This document shows, in pieces, positions 47,066 to 57,358 of a stretch of DNA of 64,000 nt. Position numbers and translations under genes: made by a program. Under the pieces are notes generated by a model. It searched no databases. It had not been told where the DNA came from and saw only the letters and a program-made list of their open reading frames with translations. Source of the DNA: Rutidosis leptorrhynchoides (lineage: Eukaryota; Streptophyta; Magnoliopsida; Asterales; Asteraceae); assembly GCF_046630445.1 (NCBI RefSeq), contig NC_092335.1, forward strand, positions 34,870,501 to 34,934,500. The letters are read 5' to 3'. Numbering within the stretch: the first letter of the stretch is position 1; each line of letters opens with the position of its first letter.

Positions 47066-47090
47066 AAACACCCCACACTTAAACCTTGCT
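47066..47090 (-). other. Athila polypurine tract
   Basis: Minus strand AAGTGTGGGGTGTTT directly before the 3' LTR start. GTGGGGTGTT-like tracts are typical of this clade. Confidence 0.85.
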
Positions 47091-48924
47091 TGTCCTCAAG
47101 CAATTCTTTCGTTACAAAGTAGAACACTATTAATCATAATCACACAATATAGATTACATACATTACATGAATCACTCGAAGCACACGAAACACACACGTT
47201 GATATGAAACACAACTCACACTATATACACTATGGAAACACACGCTTTAAGTATATCACACATTTATTGAAATCACACGCACGCTTTATACACAATGGAA
47301 ACACACACACACATTTTTGGGAGATTAGAATCAAGTATCCGAAAAATTTGATCCTAGGGAAATCAGGACCTTGATGAAAATGTTTTAAGGTTTTGAAAAT
47401 ATCATGCTAGTTTTTAAATACTAGACACGTTTTCCGATTTTGTCGGATTTTCTTAATTTTGAAAAATGAGTGCGGGTTTCCCGCTATTGGTCAAGCCAAT
47501 CCCTCCCACGGTACCTAACATTACAAGATGTCGGTAGAAAATAATGTGCTTAGGAGGATACACATCACGTCCGGATATCATTGACAATTATGAGGTAATC
47601 ATCTAATCCGTTAAGTCAATCATAAAGATTGAAGTTTATCAGGCTTAAAAGCTGATATATTACCTTTCCGGAGGTTATCCACTGGGAATCTGATCAATCA
47701 CTGACAATTTGTGTATCATGGTGCGCTTCCCATTTGGCTAGCAAATCTCCCTCATTGAGATAAGCTTTGACTACCAGTTTCCCTGTTTGATGTTGAGGCC
47801 TGGTAGATTTTCAGTCGATTTTAGCAATGACTTTTCAAGACTTTTCGTCACCCTACAACTGGTCTGGACTACAACTTCTGAAATAAATCAGCAAGTGTGT
47901 CGTTCGGGAGACTTGACTCCCTTTAGGATGGAATAGATACATCCTATTGGTCATAAGAGGTGGTCGGACGCAACATTGTCCTTGTTAGGAGAAACAATGA
48001 GGATCGTCCTTAAGGTTTTCGATCTGGCGCGAGATCCGGTTTCCGACCACGCTATACAATCACCGCTCTCTCACGGTTTACACTCGTTTTGGTACAAGTG
48101 ACCTACTCGTTAGCTTACTAAACTAGTAGGATTTTCATTCAAATAATTGAATGATGGAGCAACTTCAAAGACTATTAATAATTTAAAATGCAAAACAACA
48201 TTTGTTTTTTTTTTTAAATTTTAAGACCATAATGTGTATAAAATGTTTTTCGGGCTTTTAATCGTTTTTAAGGCTGCTTGAAAATTTTAAAAATTTTTAT
48301 ATAAGCTTATAATCAATTAAGTTTATAAAATATCTTTTAAAAATTTATATTTATAACGGAAATTCGGTTGTTAAACCTGATCTTAATCCGTCGATAAATT
48401 TTAAAATCAATTTTATAAAATTTAACCTTTTATAAGTTATTTTGCCTTTAACGCCTTATTTTTAGTAAAACGAGTTCCCGATAAATTTCTACTCCCCACC
48501 CCACACTTGAGATCATGCAAGGCCCTCATTGCATGAAATCAGAAAAAGGTTTAAATTTAGAGGGCAAAGTGATAGGGTGATTGTAGAAATTTCCAATTTT
48601 TAACCTGTAAATCGTGGAACAAGTAGACGGATGCCGCTGAACTTACTGCCAGCATAAGAACATCGTCTAGTCCGCGATTATCATCATACACACATCATAA
48701 TATCAAATGTCGCTGAACTTAATGCCAGTCTTGGAAGTTCAATCATGCTGCAAAAAATAAACAAACCACACAAAGCATATAAAAATAACGGTGTTTTTAC
48801 AACCACATCCGTTTATCAAACCACACATTAGTATATTATTACAAACCGAAATTGTATCAAAATACATCACACAAATAAAATAGTCTAAAAACAAGGTACA
48901 AAATGATCCAATAGGCACGCAGGC
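47091..48924 (-). other. Long 3' non-coding spacer of the Athila element
   Basis: About 1.8 kb between the env-position ORF and the 3' LTR with no recognisable coding content. It includes CACACGC-rich sequence near 47160-47310. Long spacers here are usual in Athila/Tat elements. Confidence 0.7.
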
Positions 48925-50451
48925 CTAGTTATCAAACGGCCAAAAATAATTACCCGAACCATCGCGGTACGGGCGTCCCTGTGGATATTGCTGCTCAAAT
49001 CTGTTCCGAGCATCCTGCAACGCAGCGGTATTATCATAAATCGGGTGAGGCGGAGGTGGGTTTTGAGGATCCGTGTAATATTGGGGTGTCAGACGTGTCG
49101 TCCCATAGTACTGCTCGGGGTTGGAATAAAACAACTCTGAGTTATGGTTATTCCAATCAATACCATAACTCATCCATCCCTGATCGTGCACTTGAGCAAT
49201 CTGTCGTTGCTCCATTCTTTCCTGACTATCCCACATTTGTTGGTTGTGCCTCCTTTGTTCATTCGGGCTCAATCGCATGTTGTTAACACTACCAACCAAA
49301 CTGTCCCAATTCTCTTGGGACGGTTGCCACGGAACCTGCAAATTAACATTAGTTTGGGCCTCCATTTCAGCCTCCTCTTCCTGCTCCTGTTCCTGTTGAA
49401 CACCACTGCCACTCGCGCCACCTGCACCGGCTGCTGCAAAGGGGACCAAATGCCCATTTCTGTCTTTCATAATGATTTCGGCATTAATATAAAAAACCTT
49501 TTTCAAAGGTTTCATTATACTCGGTAATTCCTGTAATCTGTCGAAATCAATGTTAAAGTGTCGGGCAAATCGGGTTATGTAGTGCCCCCCCAAAAGTGGC
49601 TTCCGTACCCGCGTCTCGGTAGCAATGGAAAGAAAATAATTACCGATTAACCCAGGAATATCGGTATAGGCCCCCCGCTTGATCTGATCCATAATCCACA
49701 AATCTAAGGTTTTCACCTTCTCATTACCCTCTATCCTTGCATTAAAAGTACATGCAATGAGTCGGTGAAGCAGCTTATCATCTCGGGCTGCGATTTCATT
49801 GTACCGGTGTTTGCTCGATCGAAAATGGGCCGGCGCAATATTTGGCTTACAGATTCGGCGCCAATAAGAGGTATCGTCAAACTGATGTCGGCCAACGTAA
49901 TCCGAAGCCCTCAAGTACTCACCTAACTGTGTGTCGGTGAGTTCCTCAAAAATACCCAAAATTCTACACACTTGAAAACTGCTCAAACCCCTGTCTTGGC
50001 CTCCAAGACGAAACCGTAGAAACTCAGCGGATAAATAATCGGCTACATTGCTAAACCGCATTGTAGAGTAGAATTCTTTAAGAAGCACCGGGTAGATTGG
50101 TTCATTGATGCTAAAAAGATGTTCCCAGGCGTGGGCTACTACTCTATTGTATGGAATGGCGAGTAGATTAGTAACATGTCGGCGCATGCCCGCCTCCTCT
50201 AATGGCCCCCAAATGAAATACCAAGTAGCATTAATGGGCCTGCGGTTTATTCTTTCAAAGGTTTCGGTGTAGTCATCGTCATTCTGTACCTGATTTAACC
50301 AAACCCTAGGATCATTGAGATCCTCCCCTTCTTCTTCTCCCGAAGAAGATGATGAATGAGGTTGTTCTTGTGGTGGTGGTGGTTGTCTTGGTGGAGCTAA
50401 ACCTGATGGTCTTCCCCTTTTAGGTGCCGGTCCTCCCCTGCTTGTTTGTCC
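48925..50451 (-). CDS. Env-position ORF of the Athila element (ATHILA ORF-1-like), probable second exon
   Basis: A minus-strand open frame of about 508 codons from a splice acceptor-like TTTTGCAG (ending 50452) to the stop at 48925. The frame stays open to 50544, but that extension starts with GTG and reads like intron. Content: a Pro/Ser-rich basic N-terminus (RGRPSG, PPPPQEQPHSSSSSGEEE), a folded-looking middle (NATWYFIWGPLEEAG, VCRILGIFEELTD, GGHYITRFARHFNIDFD) and an acidic, Gln-rich C-terminus. The middle resembles the ATHILA ORF-1 family. No signal peptide or clear transmembrane helix is visible after the acceptor, so an envelope function is not supported by sequence. A candidate first exon (ATG at 51282, donor GTATGG at 51270) is in compatible phase and would imply an 819-nt intron and a spliced subgenomic RNA. 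Confidence 0.7.
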   Translation of the reverse strand, partial: GQTSRGGPAPKRGRPSGLAPPRQPPPPQEQPHSSSSSGEEEGEDLNDPRVWLNQVQNDDDYTETFERINRRPINATWYFIWGPLEEAGMRRHVTNLLAIPYNRVVAHAWEHLFSINEPIYPVLLKEFYSTMRFSNVADYLSAEFLRFRLGGQDRGLSSFQVCRILGIFEELTDTQLGEYLRASDYVGRHQFDDTSYWRRICKPNIAPAHFRSSKHRYNEIAARDDKLLHRLIACTFNARIEGNEKVKTLDLWIMDQIKRGAYTDIPGLIGNYFLSIATETRVRKPLLGGHYITRFARHFNIDFDRLQELPSIMKPLKKVFYINAEIIMKDRNGHLVPFAAAGAGGASGSGVQQEQEQEEEAEMEAQTNVNLQVPWQPSQENWDSLVGSVNNMRLSPNEQRRHNQQMWDSQERMEQRQIAQVHDQGWMSYGIDWNNHNSELFYSNPEQYYGTTRLTPQYYTDPQNPPPPHPIYDNTAALQDARNRFEQQYPQGRPYRDGSGNYFWPFDN

Positions 50452-51453
50452 CTGCAAAACATTAAACACAAAACCAAAAGAACATAGAAACCGTTGTGTT
50501 AATGTTAGCCAAAATATAACCGAATAGCAGGAGAGATCAATCACTCAATTCCTAGTTCAAAAGTAGTATGATTCATTTTCACAAAAGTGCACGTTCACAA
50601 GTTTATACCAGAGTCAACCAAAGTCAACTTGAATTCATTAACACACTTTCAAAAATGAAAATCATAACATCACAATGTAACACAAACATAGGACTTAAAA
50701 GATTAAAGTATGTTGTGTCATAGGTCATAGCATTTAACTTTGTATTCTAAACATATTCAACACAAATCATAATACAATTTTTCACAATTTTTAGCTCAAA
50801 TGACCTTACAACAACATACATTATGGCATTCCATTCTATTAAATTGATTCAACAGGCCCATACATGTGAAAAACAAGCATACATACTTCAAAAGTTCATT
50901 ACAAATCAATAATATGCTTAGAATTTTACTATCATTCAAAATTGACCCGGCCAAATTGTCATCAATATCACCAACACAATCATATACTTCACAATAATCA
51001 TAAACATCAAACATAAACCCAACATCATGAATTGAACATCTCAAATTCGGATTTAAATTTTACAAACCCTAGCATCATGAACAAACCCTAAAGAACATGT
51101 AATCTTTGCAAAATAAACACATTAGGGCAATTTAAACAATCTAAGGCATGTTAATCTTTACAATAATCAAGCAAATCAAACACCCCACACTATTCTTTAA
51201 CCAATTGATATATATAAACATACAATGTAAGTAATTGATAAAGAAAAGTGAAGAAATGTAGAATCCATACCCAGAAGTTCATGATTAGAGGCTTGAAATT
51301 GAAGAGGAAATCACGAATTTGATGTAAAAATTAGGGTTCTTGAGGTTTGGTTCGGGTTAGGGCAGAGAGAAAGAGATAAGAGTGTGTTTTTGTGGATGAA
51401 AAATAAGTGGAAAGGGTATAAAACGCGTAATTTTTTTATGACTTGGGGTTCGG

Positions 51454-51573
51454 GACGGCGTCGAGAAAATTAAGACGGCGTCTTGCTCTTTTAAGTGGGA
51501 CGGCGTCTTGCCGGTAGGGACGGCGTCTCGGTCTGCATATTGGGACGTCGTCTAGGCCAAATGGGACGGCGTC
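51454..51573. repeat. Cluster of six GACGKCGTC boxes between gag-pol and env-position ORF
   Basis: Box starts at 51454, 51474, 51499, 51519, 51544 and 51565. Five are GACGGCGTC and one (51544) is GACGTCGTC. Spacing is 20, 25, 20, 25, 21. The total span is 120 bases, the same as the LTR cluster, while the spacer sequences differ. Confidence 0.95.
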
Positions 51574-51741
51574 CCGTAACACTAAAACCCACTGATCTGA
51601 ATTTTCGAGTCGTTCGCGTTTCGAGGTCATACGGTAATCATTTTGTACCAAACAAAAATTTATAGCACACACAATACAAACCTAATTACAAATGTGAACC
51701 ATTTTTTACGAGTCGTTCACCAAACTCGTCCCCATTTTGAT

Positions 51742-54700
51742 TTAAGCGTTTTTGTTGAAGTTGAGGCTAACCTCATCCTCAATTTCCAGGGGACCATCAA
51801 CGTAGTGTTTGACCCGGTGGCCATTCACTTTAAAAGTATCGCCTTTCCAATTTACCATTTCAATTGTACCATAAGGGTACACTCTTTTAACCACATATGG
51901 TCCCGTCCATCGGGACTTTAGCTTTCCTGGCGATAACTTAAAACGAGAGTTATAAACAAGGACACGGTCTCCTTCCATGAATTCTTTCGGGTGTTTCAAC
52001 CGTTTGTCGTGCCATTGTTTCGTCTTTTCCTTGTAGATTAGAGAGTTGTCATAGGCTTCAAGCCTCAACTCGTCTAATTCATTCAATTGGGTCAAACGTA
52101 ACCGACCCGCTTCTTTGTAATCCAAGTTGCATGCCCTTAATGCCCAATGAGCTTTATGTTCAATCTCCAACGGGAGATGGCATGCTTTTCCGTATACCAT
52201 ACGGAAAGGAGTAGTTCTAATCGGTGTTTTGTAGGCCGTGCGAAATGCCCACAATGCATCATATAACTTGTTGGACCACTCTTTTGGATTAGCACCAACG
52301 GTCTTTTCTAGTATGCGTTTTAACGACCTGTTGGTGTTCTCTACTTGCCCACTCGTCTGAGGATGATAGGATGTCGAAATTTTATGGATTACTCCATATC
52401 TTTTCAACACCTTTTCCATTTGCTTATTGCAAAAGTGGGTGCCTCGGTCACTTATTAGAGCTTTAGGCGTGCCAAATCTAGAGAAAAGCTCTATCAAAAA
52501 ATTTACTACTACTCGGCCATCATTTGTTGGTAGAGGCTTTGCCTCCGCCCATTTAGACACATAATCGATGGCGACAAGTATGTAGAGATAAGAGTGAGAT
52601 TTTGGAAAGGGGCCCATAAAGTCAATTCCCCAAACATCGAACACCTCGCATACTTGGATGCTTTGTTGAGGCATTTCATCCCGTTTGGTTATTTGACCCG
52701 CCCGTTGGCACGCGTCACAAGCCTTGCAAACAGCGTAGGCATCTTTGAATATAGTAGGCCAATAGAAACCGGCCTCATAAACTTTCCTCCCCGTAATTTG
52801 GGGACCAAAGTGCCCACCTGTTGGACCACGGTGACAGTCAAGCAGAATTTCGGTGCATTCTTTCCCCGCAACACACCTGCGAATAATTCCATCCGCACAT
52901 CGCCTGAATAAATAAGGGTCTTCCCAAAAATAGTACTTTAGGTCACTAAAGAATTTCTTTCTTTTCTGATGTGACCAACCAGTTTCTAGGTACCCTCCAA
53001 CAATGTAATTGGCGAAGTCAACAAACCACGGATCCTCCACCTTCTCTACTCTCATTAGGAATTCTCCGGGAAAATCATCTTTAATACTCGATTCATGGAG
53101 TACTTCAAGATTGGGATTTTCGAGTCTAGAAAGATGGTCCGCTGCAAGATTTTCTGCACCTTTCTTGTCCTTAATCTCGATATCAAATTCTTGCAAAAGC
53201 AAGACCCACCTTAACAATCGAGGTTTGGCATCCGGCTTAGAGAAAAGATATTTTAATGCCGAATGATCAGTAAAGACAACTGTCTTTGATAGGACAAGAT
53301 AAGATCGGAATTTGTCAAAGGAAAAGACTATCGCAAGGAGCTCTTTTTCTGTTGTTGTGTAATTTAATTGGGCTCCTTGTAAAGTCTTGCTCGCATAATA
53401 AATGGGTTGAAAATGTTTCTCAACCCGTTGGCCCAAAACTGAACCAACCGCAAAATCCGATGCATCACACATTAGCTCGAATGGTAATGACCAATTTGGA
53501 GCTATGATGATTGGTGCGTTGACAAGTTTCTCTTTTAAAATTTTGAATGCCTTAGTGCATTCACTTGTGAAAACAAATGGTGCATCTTTTTCAAGAAGTT
53601 TATTCAATGGCGTTGCGATTTTTGAAAAATCCTTAACAAACCGCCGGTAAAACCCGGCATGCCCAAGAAAACTTCTAACACCCTTTACGTTTGAAGGAGG
53701 TGGAAGGTTGGCAATGACATCAACCTTTGCTGGATCCACCTGAATACCAACACTTGAGATTTTGTGCCCTAAGACAATGCCCTCTTTAACCATAAAGTGG
53801 CATTTCTCCCAATTCAGCACTAAGTTCGACTTCTCACACCTGATTAGCATTTTCTCCAAATTTAGAAGGCATGAATCAAAAGTGTCACCGAAGACTGAAA
53901 AGTCGTCCATGAACACTTCCATGCAATCCTCAATCATATCGTGGAAAATGGCCATCATACACCTTTGGAATGTTGCAGGAGCATTACATAGACCAAAGGG
54001 CATTCGGCGATATGAGAAGGTGCCATAGGGACACGTGAAGGTAGTCTTTTCTTGATCTTCGGGGGAGATGGGAATTTGAAAGTACCCCGAAAAACCATCT
54101 AGGAAACAATAAAAGCTATTTCCTGCAAGTCTCTCTAACATTTGATCAATAAATGGTAGAGGAAAATGGTCTTTTCTTGTGGCTTCGTTTAACTTTCGAT
54201 AATCTATACAAACCCGCCATCCCGTAACAGTTCGTGTCGTGATAAGCTCGTCCTTATCATTGGTGGTAACAGTTATTCCACCCTTTTTAGGAACACAATG
54301 AATCGGGCTTATCCACGGACTGTCTGAAATCGGGTAGATTAGACCCGCATCTAGCAATTTAATGATTTCCTTCTTTACAACGTCTTGCATATGAGGATTT
54401 AGTCTTCTTTGACGTTGCACCACTGGTTTGGAATTTTCTTCCATTAAGATCTTGTGCGTGCAATAAGAAGGACTAATTCCTTTTATATCATGGATTTTCC
54501 ATGCAATGGCCGGTTTGTGGGCCTGTAACAAGGAAACAAGACGTTCTTTCTCATTTTGAGAGAGAAGTGAGGAAATAATTACCGGAAGTTTTGAATCTTC
54601 CTGAAGGAAAGCGTACTCAAGATGATCAGGGAGCGGTTTAAGCTCCAAAATGGGAGGTTCCTCAATTGAGGATCGACTCCGGTACTCGCTATCCTTACTC

Positions 54701-57180
54701 AGGGTTTCTATTTCCTCTTCAGTAGGTTCACACTCATTGGCCATCAAAAATGTGGCCATCACATCCATTTCTTCTTCGGTGAATTCATCATCTCCATTTG
54801 CCAAATCGTATACACCTGTTTCATCCGATTCGGGAGATTCCTGCAAGAACTCATAATGCGAATCTATGCCTTGCATAAAATAACAAGTATCATCCGAAGA
54901 TTCGGGATATTTCAATGACTTGTCAATTGCAAAAGTCGCACTAGCTTCACCAATTCTAAGGGTCAACTGCTGGTCATAAACATCAATGACACATCGAGCA
55001 GTATTTAAAAATGGCCTACCCAAAATAATTGGTATTCTCTCATCAACTTCCATGTCTAAAACCACAAAGTCAGCCGGAAAAATCAGATTCCCGGTCTTAA
55101 CTAACAAATTCTCGATTATTCCTCGAGGGAATTTTATAGAGCGATCGGCTAGTTGAATAGCCATTCGTGTGGTTTTGAGTTCCCCAGGGTTTAATTTAAG
55201 GTAAATTGAATAGGGCATTAGATTGATACTAGCCCCCAAATCGGCTAATGCCCTCATGCAATCAAGGTCACCCATTAGACATGGAATAGTAAAACTACCC
55301 GGATCTTGAAGCTTTTCAGGAAGTGTGTTAGACACCAGCGCGGAACATCTAGCATTTAAGGTTACTGATGAAACGCTTTCCATCTTCTTTCGGTTAGTAA
55401 GTAAGTCTTTTAGGAACTTAGCATACTTTGGCATTCCTGAGATAACATCAATAAAAGGCATGTTTATGTTTATCTGTTTAAACATATCTAGAAATTTTAG
55501 CCTTTCGGCTTCCAGCCTTTCTTGTTGTTGTTTTCTTGGGAATGGGAGCGGTGGTTGATATGGTTTCTCTACGGGTTTTTCCCGTACTTCCTTTTCAACC
55601 ACTTTTTCCGGCTCCTTAACCGGTTCATCGTTTTGGTTCAATGGAACCCTGAAATCAGAATTTTCGGGCATTTGTGGAGCATCATACGCCAAACCACTCC
55701 GTGTGGTGATAACATTGGCGTGCTCATTTCTGGGGTTCTTGCTGGTATCGCCCGGTAAACTACCGGGTTTTCTCTCACTCAGTAAATTGGCTAAACCACT
55801 CATTTGTTTTTCCAAATTTTGGATTGATGCTTGTTGGTTACGAAACTGATGTTCGTTTTTCTCGTTGGTTTGATTAATGTTTGTGACCAGCTGAGTTTGT
55901 GATGCTATTAACTTTTCCAACATACTCTCTAAATTTGACTTTTTCTCCTCCTGTTGGGGTTTTTGATAATAACCCGGAGTTTGTTGTTGGAACCCACTAC
56001 TTGACCCTTGTTGAAAATTAGAATTTTGACTTTGAGGGTTGTAGGGGTTGTTAAAGTTACGGTTAAATTGGGCTCTACCCTGAAACTGGTTATTATTTCT
56101 TTGGCTTATAAAAGCCACCTCTTCTTTTTGAGCCATGGTTAACCCGGCATCACAATCTTTACCTAAGTGTAGACCACCACAGTATTCACAACCTACTTTC
56201 ATACTATGGATTTCTTTTGTGATTTTGTCCATGTTTCGGACAACACCGTCTATTTTTACACCTAGGGAGCTGAAGTCATCATAAGCACCGGCGCTTTGGA
56301 CTTGAGCATTTCGAGTAATTGGGCGTTCTTGATGCCACTCATGAGAATAATCGGCTAATTTCTCGATTATCTCATAAGCCTCTTGCTCGGTTTTGTCCAT
56401 AATTGAACCTCCGGATGCTTGATCAATGGAAATTTGGGTTGCAACTTCGCAACCCTTATAGAAGATTTGAACCTGTTGAAAGGTATCCAAACCATGGTTT
56501 GGACAACCTCTAAGCATTTTGGAAAATCTATTCCATGCTTCGTACAAGGTTTCCATAGGCTTTTGACAGAACTGGGTAATCTCCTGTTGGAGTCTCGCTG
56601 ACTTAGATGCTGGAAAATATTTCTTAAGAAATTTTTCCATCATACTATCCCATGTTCTTATCGTAGCCTCGGCTAAGGAGTCTAACCAACTTCTTGCTTC
56701 CCCGTGGAGTGTCCACGGGAAAAGTCTTAGAAATATAGCTTGGTCAGTTTCTGGTTTTAATTTGAAAAGAAGACATATATCTTCAAAGATTCGAATATGT
56801 TCATTTGCGTCTTCATTAGGACCGCCACTAAATTGACATCTATTATTAATCATTTGCAAAATAGGTCCTTTAATTTCAAAATTTACCTCACCCGGAGTAA
56901 TAGCACTACCTTGTCCGGTTCGCGTCGCTTTCATCCTTTCTGCCATTGATTGTCTTTGTACCAACGGTCTTTCTCCTTCCATTTCAAAATTTGGTGGTTG
57001 AACTGGTTTACCAAAGTCTGAATATCTAGGCTTGGTGGTACTTGATTCTGAATCAAAAGTTTCCTGCTTTGATGAAGATTCAAAAATATCAAGCACTTCT
57101 TTTGGAATTCTACCAAGCTTTCTATCCGGTTCTGTCAATGGTGTAAATAATGGAGATTCTGAACTTCGGGTATGTGGCAT
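51742..57180 (-). CDS. Gag-pol polyprotein of the Athila-type element
   Basis: One uninterrupted frame of about 1812 codons. The start chosen is the first ATG (57180), 155 bases after the PBS; upstream in-frame sequence lacks an ATG. Order: gag capsid-like region (about residues 100-250; AIFLRLFPWTLHGEARSWL), a CX2CX3HX4C knuckle near 335-350 (CEYCGGLHLGKDC), a Gln/Asn-rich linker and coiled-coil-like stretch, protease with ADLGASINLMPY near 645, RT with FMDDFSVF near 1089, RNase H with CDASDF near 1240 and DHSALKYL, integrase HHCC region near 1440-1490, catalytic D (GIDFMGPF, about 1519), D (SDRGTHF, about 1579), E (GQVENTN, about 1612), and a C-terminal domain without a chromodomain. RT before integrase makes it Ty3; the lack of a chromodomain and the downstream ORF fit the Athila clade. 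All catalytic motifs are intact. The product makes virus-like particles and copies and integrates the element. Confidence 0.95.
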   Translation of the reverse strand: MPHTRSSESPLFTPLTEPDRKLGRIPKEVLDIFESSSKQETFDSESSTTKPRYSDFGKPVQPPNFEMEGERPLVQRQSMAERMKATRTGQGSAITPGEVNFEIKGPILQMINNRCQFSGGPNEDANEHIRIFEDICLLFKLKPETDQAIFLRLFPWTLHGEARSWLDSLAEATIRTWDSMMEKFLKKYFPASKSARLQQEITQFCQKPMETLYEAWNRFSKMLRGCPNHGLDTFQQVQIFYKGCEVATQISIDQASGGSIMDKTEQEAYEIIEKLADYSHEWHQERPITRNAQVQSAGAYDDFSSLGVKIDGVVRNMDKITKEIHSMKVGCEYCGGLHLGKDCDAGLTMAQKEEVAFISQRNNNQFQGRAQFNRNFNNPYNPQSQNSNFQQGSSSGFQQQTPGYYQKPQQEEKKSNLESMLEKLIASQTQLVTNINQTNEKNEHQFRNQQASIQNLEKQMSGLANLLSERKPGSLPGDTSKNPRNEHANVITTRSGLAYDAPQMPENSDFRVPLNQNDEPVKEPEKVVEKEVREKPVEKPYQPPLPFPRKQQQERLEAERLKFLDMFKQININMPFIDVISGMPKYAKFLKDLLTNRKKMESVSSVTLNARCSALVSNTLPEKLQDPGSFTIPCLMGDLDCMRALADLGASINLMPYSIYLKLNPGELKTTRMAIQLADRSIKFPRGIIENLLVKTGNLIFPADFVVLDMEVDERIPIILGRPFLNTARCVIDVYDQQLTLRIGEASATFAIDKSLKYPESSDDTCYFMQGIDSHYEFLQESPESDETGVYDLANGDDEFTEEEMDVMATFLMANECEPTEEEIETLSKDSEYRSRSSIEEPPILELKPLPDHLEYAFLQEDSKLPVIISSLLSQNEKERLVSLLQAHKPAIAWKIHDIKGISPSYCTHKILMEENSKPVVQRQRRLNPHMQDVVKKEIIKLLDAGLIYPISDSPWISPIHCVPKKGGITVTTNDKDELITTRTVTGWRVCIDYRKLNEATRKDHFPLPFIDQMLERLAGNSFYCFLDGFSGYFQIPISPEDQEKTTFTCPYGTFSYRRMPFGLCNAPATFQRCMMAIFHDMIEDCMEVFMDDFSVFGDTFDSCLLNLEKMLIRCEKSNLVLNWEKCHFMVKEGIVLGHKISSVGIQVDPAKVDVIANLPPPSNVKGVRSFLGHAGFYRRFVKDFSKIATPLNKLLEKDAPFVFTSECTKAFKILKEKLVNAPIIIAPNWSLPFELMCDASDFAVGSVLGQRVEKHFQPIYYASKTLQGAQLNYTTTEKELLAIVFSFDKFRSYLVLSKTVVFTDHSALKYLFSKPDAKPRLLRWVLLLQEFDIEIKDKKGAENLAADHLSRLENPNLEVLHESSIKDDFPGEFLMRVEKVEDPWFVDFANYIVGGYLETGWSHQKRKKFFSDLKYYFWEDPYLFRRCADGIIRRCVAGKECTEILLDCHRGPTGGHFGPQITGRKVYEAGFYWPTIFKDAYAVCKACDACQRAGQITKRDEMPQQSIQVCEVFDVWGIDFMGPFPKSHSYLYILVAIDYVSKWAEAKPLPTNDGRVVVNFLIELFSRFGTPKALISDRGTHFCNKQMEKVLKRYGVIHKISTSYHPQTSGQVENTNRSLKRILEKTVGANPKEWSNKLYDALWAFRTAYKTPIRTTPFRMVYGKACHLPLEIEHKAHWALRACNLDYKEAGRLRLTQLNELDELRLEAYDNSLIYKEKTKQWHDKRLKHPKEFMEGDRVLVYNSRFKLSPGKLKSRWTGPYVVKRVYPYGTIEMVNWKGDTFKVNGHRVKHYVDGPLEIEDEVSLNFNKNA

Positions 57181-57334
57181 ATGCAACCTATAATCTGCCA
57201 ATCACACAACTAACAAAAACTATCACACATACCGATTCTACAAAATTAAAAATCAAAAACTATTAATAATTTAAAATAATTAAGAAACTACTTAATCACA
57301 AATTAGTTAATAATCCTATTTTGACACAAAACTT

Positions 57335-57352
57335 TCCCCGGCAGTGGCGCCA
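57335..57352 (-). other. Primer-binding site, tRNA-Asp type
   Basis: Minus strand TGGCGCCACTGCCGGGGA, six bases from the 5' LTR. It differs from the usual plant tRNA-Asp site (…CGTTGCCGGGGA) at a central position. tRNA-Asp priming is typical of Athila/Tat elements. Confidence 0.8.
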
Positions 57353-57358
57353 AAAACT

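Noticed and set aside
48981..49527. Plus-strand frames opposite the env-position ORF
   Set aside because: Shadow frames; codon content and continuity favour the minus strand.
52594..55758. Several 60-105-codon plus-strand frames across the Athila pol region
   Set aside because: Shadows of the 1812-codon gag-pol on the opposite strand.
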